Assembly: GCF_001245615.1 (NCBI RefSeq)
Contig: NZ_CWKH01000001.1
Location: 62,001-126,000 of the forward strand
Length of the DNA: 64,000 nt
Source: Mycolicibacterium neworleansense
GTDB taxonomy: Bacteria > Actinomycetota > Actinomycetes > Mycobacteriales > Mycobacteriaceae
Direction of reading: 5' to 3'
The number at the start of each line of letters is the position of its first letter. The stretch's first letter is position 1. Both the position numbers and the translations under genes were made by a program. Of the stretch, positions 61,939 through 64,000 are shown piece by piece. The notes under the pieces are model-generated. The model was not told the DNA's origin. It was given only the letters and a program-made list of their open reading frames with translations, and ran no database searches.

Positions 61939-62727
61939 TCACTTGAGCGCGGCGTCGAGCAGGCCCTCGAGGAGACCGAGGTCGCTGTCCAGTTCAGACA
62001 CCGTTCCGCGCACCACCGCCACGTCCTTGCCGATGAATTCACCGACCCGCGCGATGAACGCATCCGCCGAGCCGGTGGCGGCGATACCGCCGAGCGCACG
62101 GCTGGCCGCGCTGCCGTGGGTGAGCGCGGTGAGCAGCGTCGTCTCGTCGATACCAAGCCGGTCGCCCAGCCGCACGCCCTCGGCGACGGCACCGATCTGC
62201 GCGGCGAACAACGCGTTGTTCACCAGCTTCACCCGCTGTCCGGCACCGACCGGGCCGACGTGCAGTACCGGATCGGCATAGGCGGTCAGCACCTCACGGG
62301 CCCGGGCCACCGCGTCGGCGTCACCACCGGCGAACACCGTGACGGTCCCGGCTGCGATGTCATGCGGTCCGCCGCTGACCGGAGCGTCGATGACGGCGAT
62401 GCCCCGTGCGGCCCCACGCTCGGCGAGGGCCTCGGCGGTGCGAGGGCTGCCGGTGGTGTGCAGCACGAGCACCGCACCTTCCGGCATCTCTTCGATCAGA
62501 TCCGGGCAGAGGGCGCGGACCTGTTCGTCGGTGAACACACAGACGATCGTCACGTCGGCATCGGCGACGGCGGCGCCCGGCGAATCCACCGGCTGGGCAC
62601 CCAGTTCGGCCACCGCGGCGCGCTTTTCCTCGTCACGGCCCAACGCCCGCACCTGATGTCCTGCTTCGGTCAGGCGGCGCACCATCGGAGCGCCCATCCG
62701 GCCGGCCCCGATGAAACCGACGCGCAT
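61939..62727 (-). CDS. 3-Hydroxyisobutyrate dehydrogenase-like NAD(P) oxidoreductase
   Basis: A 262-aa beta-hydroxyacid dehydrogenase: GFIGAGRMGAPMVRRL at residue 4 (Rossmann motif), DAPVSGGPHDIAAGTV near 113 (substrate loop) and the catalytic lysine in GAGQRVKLVNNALF near 162. It oxidises or reduces a 3-hydroxy acid or related beta-hydroxy compound. It is about 30 residues shorter than typical family members. Its ATG overlaps the stop of its paralogue (TGATG). Confidence 0.88.
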   Translation of the reverse strand: MRVGFIGAGRMGAPMVRRLTEAGHQVRALGRDEEKRAAVAELGAQPVDSPGAAVADADVTIVCVFTDEQVRALCPDLIEEMPEGAVLVLHTTGSPRTAEALAERGAARGIAVIDAPVSGGPHDIAAGTVTVFAGGDADAVARAREVLTAYADPVLHVGPVGAGQRVKLVNNALFAAQIGAVAEGVRLGDRLGIDETTLLTALTHGSAASRALGGIAATGSADAFIARVGEFIGKDVAVVRGTVSELDSDLGLLEGLLDAALK

Positions 62728-63545
62728 CAGCGGGGATGGTTCATGATGGCCAGCGCATTGTCCGCGGCGTCGAACACCGCCCCCTGCGGGGCCGAGGCGT
62801 CGTCGGCCAGGCTGGCGGCATGCCGGCAGTCCTTCTGCAGCAGCGCGCCGGCGATCGGCGCCAGGTTGTCCAGTGTCCCGCCGAACATGGCGATGCTGTT
62901 GAGCGCCTTGCTGGTGGCCGAACCGCGCGAGATGACCTCGCACAGCGCCTGACGTGGAACCCCCAGTGCCTCACCGAGTTCCAGGGCGCTCATGGCGGCA
63001 CCCAGGTTGGCGCTGAACAGCAGGTTGTTCAGGATCTTGGCCACCTGGCCCGCGCCGACACCGCCCAGGTGCACGATCGGATCGGCATAGGTGGCGAACA
63101 CCGGGCGCACCCGCTCGACGACCTCCTCGTCGCCGCCGACCATCACCAGCAGGGTGCCGGCCGAGGCGGCCGGCTCGCCGCCACTCACCGGGGCGTCGAT
63201 GACCGAAATACCCTGGGCGGCAGCCTTCTCCGCGATCTCACGACAGGTGTCGGGGTGCACCGTCGAGTGAATGGCGACTACGCCCCCCGGGGCCAGCCCG
63301 GCCAGCACACCGGTCTCGCCGTCGAGCACCTGGCGGACGTCGTCGTCACCGACCACGCACAGGCAGACCAGATCACTGGCAGCGGCCAGCTCGGCGGGGG
63401 AGCCCGCGGTCTTGGCTCCGGTATCGGCGAAGGGTTCCAGAGAGACCGGCCGCCGTGCCCACAGGGTGGTCTCGAAGCCACCCTCGACGATCCGCCGGGC
63501 CATCGGTGCCCCCTGGCTGCCCAGCCCGATAAATCCGACTCGCAT
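62727..63545 (-). CDS. 3-Hydroxyisobutyrate dehydrogenase-like NAD(P) oxidoreductase, paralogue
   Basis: A 272-aa paralogue of the next gene downstream, with GFIGLGSQGAPMARRI at residue 4, DAPVSGGEPAASAGTL near 119 and catalytic lysine in GAGQVAKILNNLLF near 168. Both keep the full active site. The tandem pair may form a heteromer or handle two related hydroxy acids. The ATG at 63545 overlaps the hydrolase stop; the TTG at 63548 is less likely. Confidence 0.88.
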   Translation of the reverse strand: MRVGFIGLGSQGAPMARRIVEGGFETTLWARRPVSLEPFADTGAKTAGSPAELAAASDLVCLCVVGDDDVRQVLDGETGVLAGLAPGGVVAIHSTVHPDTCREIAEKAAAQGISVIDAPVSGGEPAASAGTLLVMVGGDEEVVERVRPVFATYADPIVHLGGVGAGQVAKILNNLLFSANLGAAMSALELGEALGVPRQALCEVISRGSATSKALNSIAMFGGTLDNLAPIAGALLQKDCRHAASLADDASAPQGAVFDAADNALAIMNHPR

Positions 63546-64000
63546 CAACCTGCCTCCACTTCCACTTCGGTTTCCACAGCTGCGCGCGCGTGGTCAGCCA
63601 CGCACTCATCGGCGAACGACAACACCTGCCGGTGGTAGGTCGCGGCGGTCAGCCCCACGCTGAGGTTGTGCCCGCTGTCGGCGAGTTCACCGGTCCGCAC
63701 GCGCGGTGAGGCGGTGAACATCGCGCCGATCGCGGCCAGTGCCTCGGCATCGGATTCCCAGACGTTCTCGAACTCGCCGGCGAGGAATTGCACCGGCACT
63801 TTCGTCTGTGCCGCCAATGCCGGAAAGTCCTGCCGCGACCAGGTTTTGACGACGTCGCCCTCGTACGCCGTGCCACCGGCGGACAATCCGGCGCCGATCA
63901 CCTCCGGCGGGTACAGCCGGGCCGGCTCCCACAGCAGCTCACGCAGACCGCGCGGCCGGTTCACGGGGGAGGCGTCCTTGAGCAGCTGCTGTGCACCCGG
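63545..64000 (-). CDS. Alpha/beta hydrolase, C-terminal part, 5' end outside window
   Basis: The frame is open to the right edge. About 151 residues of the C-terminal half are visible, including VPVQFLAGEFENVWESDA (the acid-bearing loop) and ADSGHNLSVG, which holds the catalytic histidine. The nucleophile lies outside the window. It is followed without gap by the two hydroxyisobutyrate-dehydrogenase-like genes, in one operon. The substrate is unknown. Confidence 0.8.
   Translation of the reverse strand, partial: PGAQQLLKDASPVNRPRGLRELLWEPARLYPPEVIGAGLSAGGTAYEGDVVKTWSRQDFPALAAQTKVPVQFLAGEFENVWESDAEALAAIGAMFTASPRVRTGELADSGHNLSVGLTAATYHRQVLSFADECVADHARAAVETEVEVEAG

Noticed and set aside
1..64000. 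Mobile elements, tRNA genes, CRISPR arrays, prophage
   Set aside because: I looked for transposase-like proteins, terminal inverted repeats, clover-leaf candidates and regularly spaced repeats and saw none. The accessory character of the region comes from catabolic operons, not from visible mobility genes.

Overview
The window is a dense, high-GC, actinobacterial catabolic region. It most resembles a fast-growing mycobacterium (Mycolicibacterium-like). The reasons are a mycofactocin-coupled SDR, P450s paired with 3Fe-4S-type ferredoxins, adjacent small/large acyl-CoA dehydrogenase pairs, luciferase-like (F420 or FMN) oxidoreductases, a HAMP-linked class III cyclase and frequent GTG/TTG starts with 1-4 bp gene overlaps. 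There are about 71 protein genes, two of them cut by the window edges. I see no tRNA, rRNA, CRISPR array or mobile element. All functions are inferred by reading motifs; no database search was run.

Layout. (1) 1-3351 (+): acyl-CoA synthetase (5' end missing), a heteromeric acyl-CoA dehydrogenase pair and a crotonase. (2) 3407-9527: two SDRs (-), a thiolase and a MeaB-like GTPase (+), then a flavoprotein dehydrogenase and an IclR regulator (-). (3) 9658-20280 (+): a long operon, mhpC-mhpA-mhpB, a KstD-like dehydrogenase, a luciferase-like oxidoreductase, SDR, cyclase-family hydrolase, FMN reductase, alpha/beta hydrolase and SDR. (4) 20366-29447 (+): TetR, ferredoxin, P450, amidohydrolase, two M24 proteins, a crotonase and a double-length CaiB-type CoA transferase. 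(5) 29466-36051: phosphotransferase-like protein, SDR, mycofactocin-coupled SDR, a TetR regulator, a crotonase and an adenylate/guanylate cyclase. (6) 36095-49040: two divergent operons around 41926-42131. The left one encodes an AhpD-like protein, a Rieske oxygenase, an unknown 109-aa protein, an unusual amidohydrolase, an NTF2-like protein and an acyl-CoA dehydrogenase pair. The right one encodes an amidohydrolase, acyl-CoA dehydrogenase, SDR, CoA transferase, thiolase and acyl-CoA dehydrogenase. (7) 49157-64000: mixed genes with three regulated modules (TetR; P450 + ferredoxin + DUF1330 + luciferase-like; P450 + ferredoxin + hydrolase) and a tandem pair of 3-hydroxyisobutyrate-dehydrogenase-like genes.

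How it may work together. The mhp/KstD-like operon holds in one transcript all the activities needed to desaturate a cyclic ketone toward a phenol, hydroxylate it to a catechol, cleave the ring and hydrolyse the product. This is the same logic as the actinobacterial steroid A-ring module, but with Mhp-type enzymes. The other operons supply CoA activation or transfer, dehydrogenation, hydration or hydrolysis and thiolysis. A recurring palindrome, GAGAAY-N3-RTTCTC, lies upstream of several of these operons and of the TetR gene at 32845-33564. This suggests one local regulon spanning most of the window. The substrate cannot be read from the sequence.
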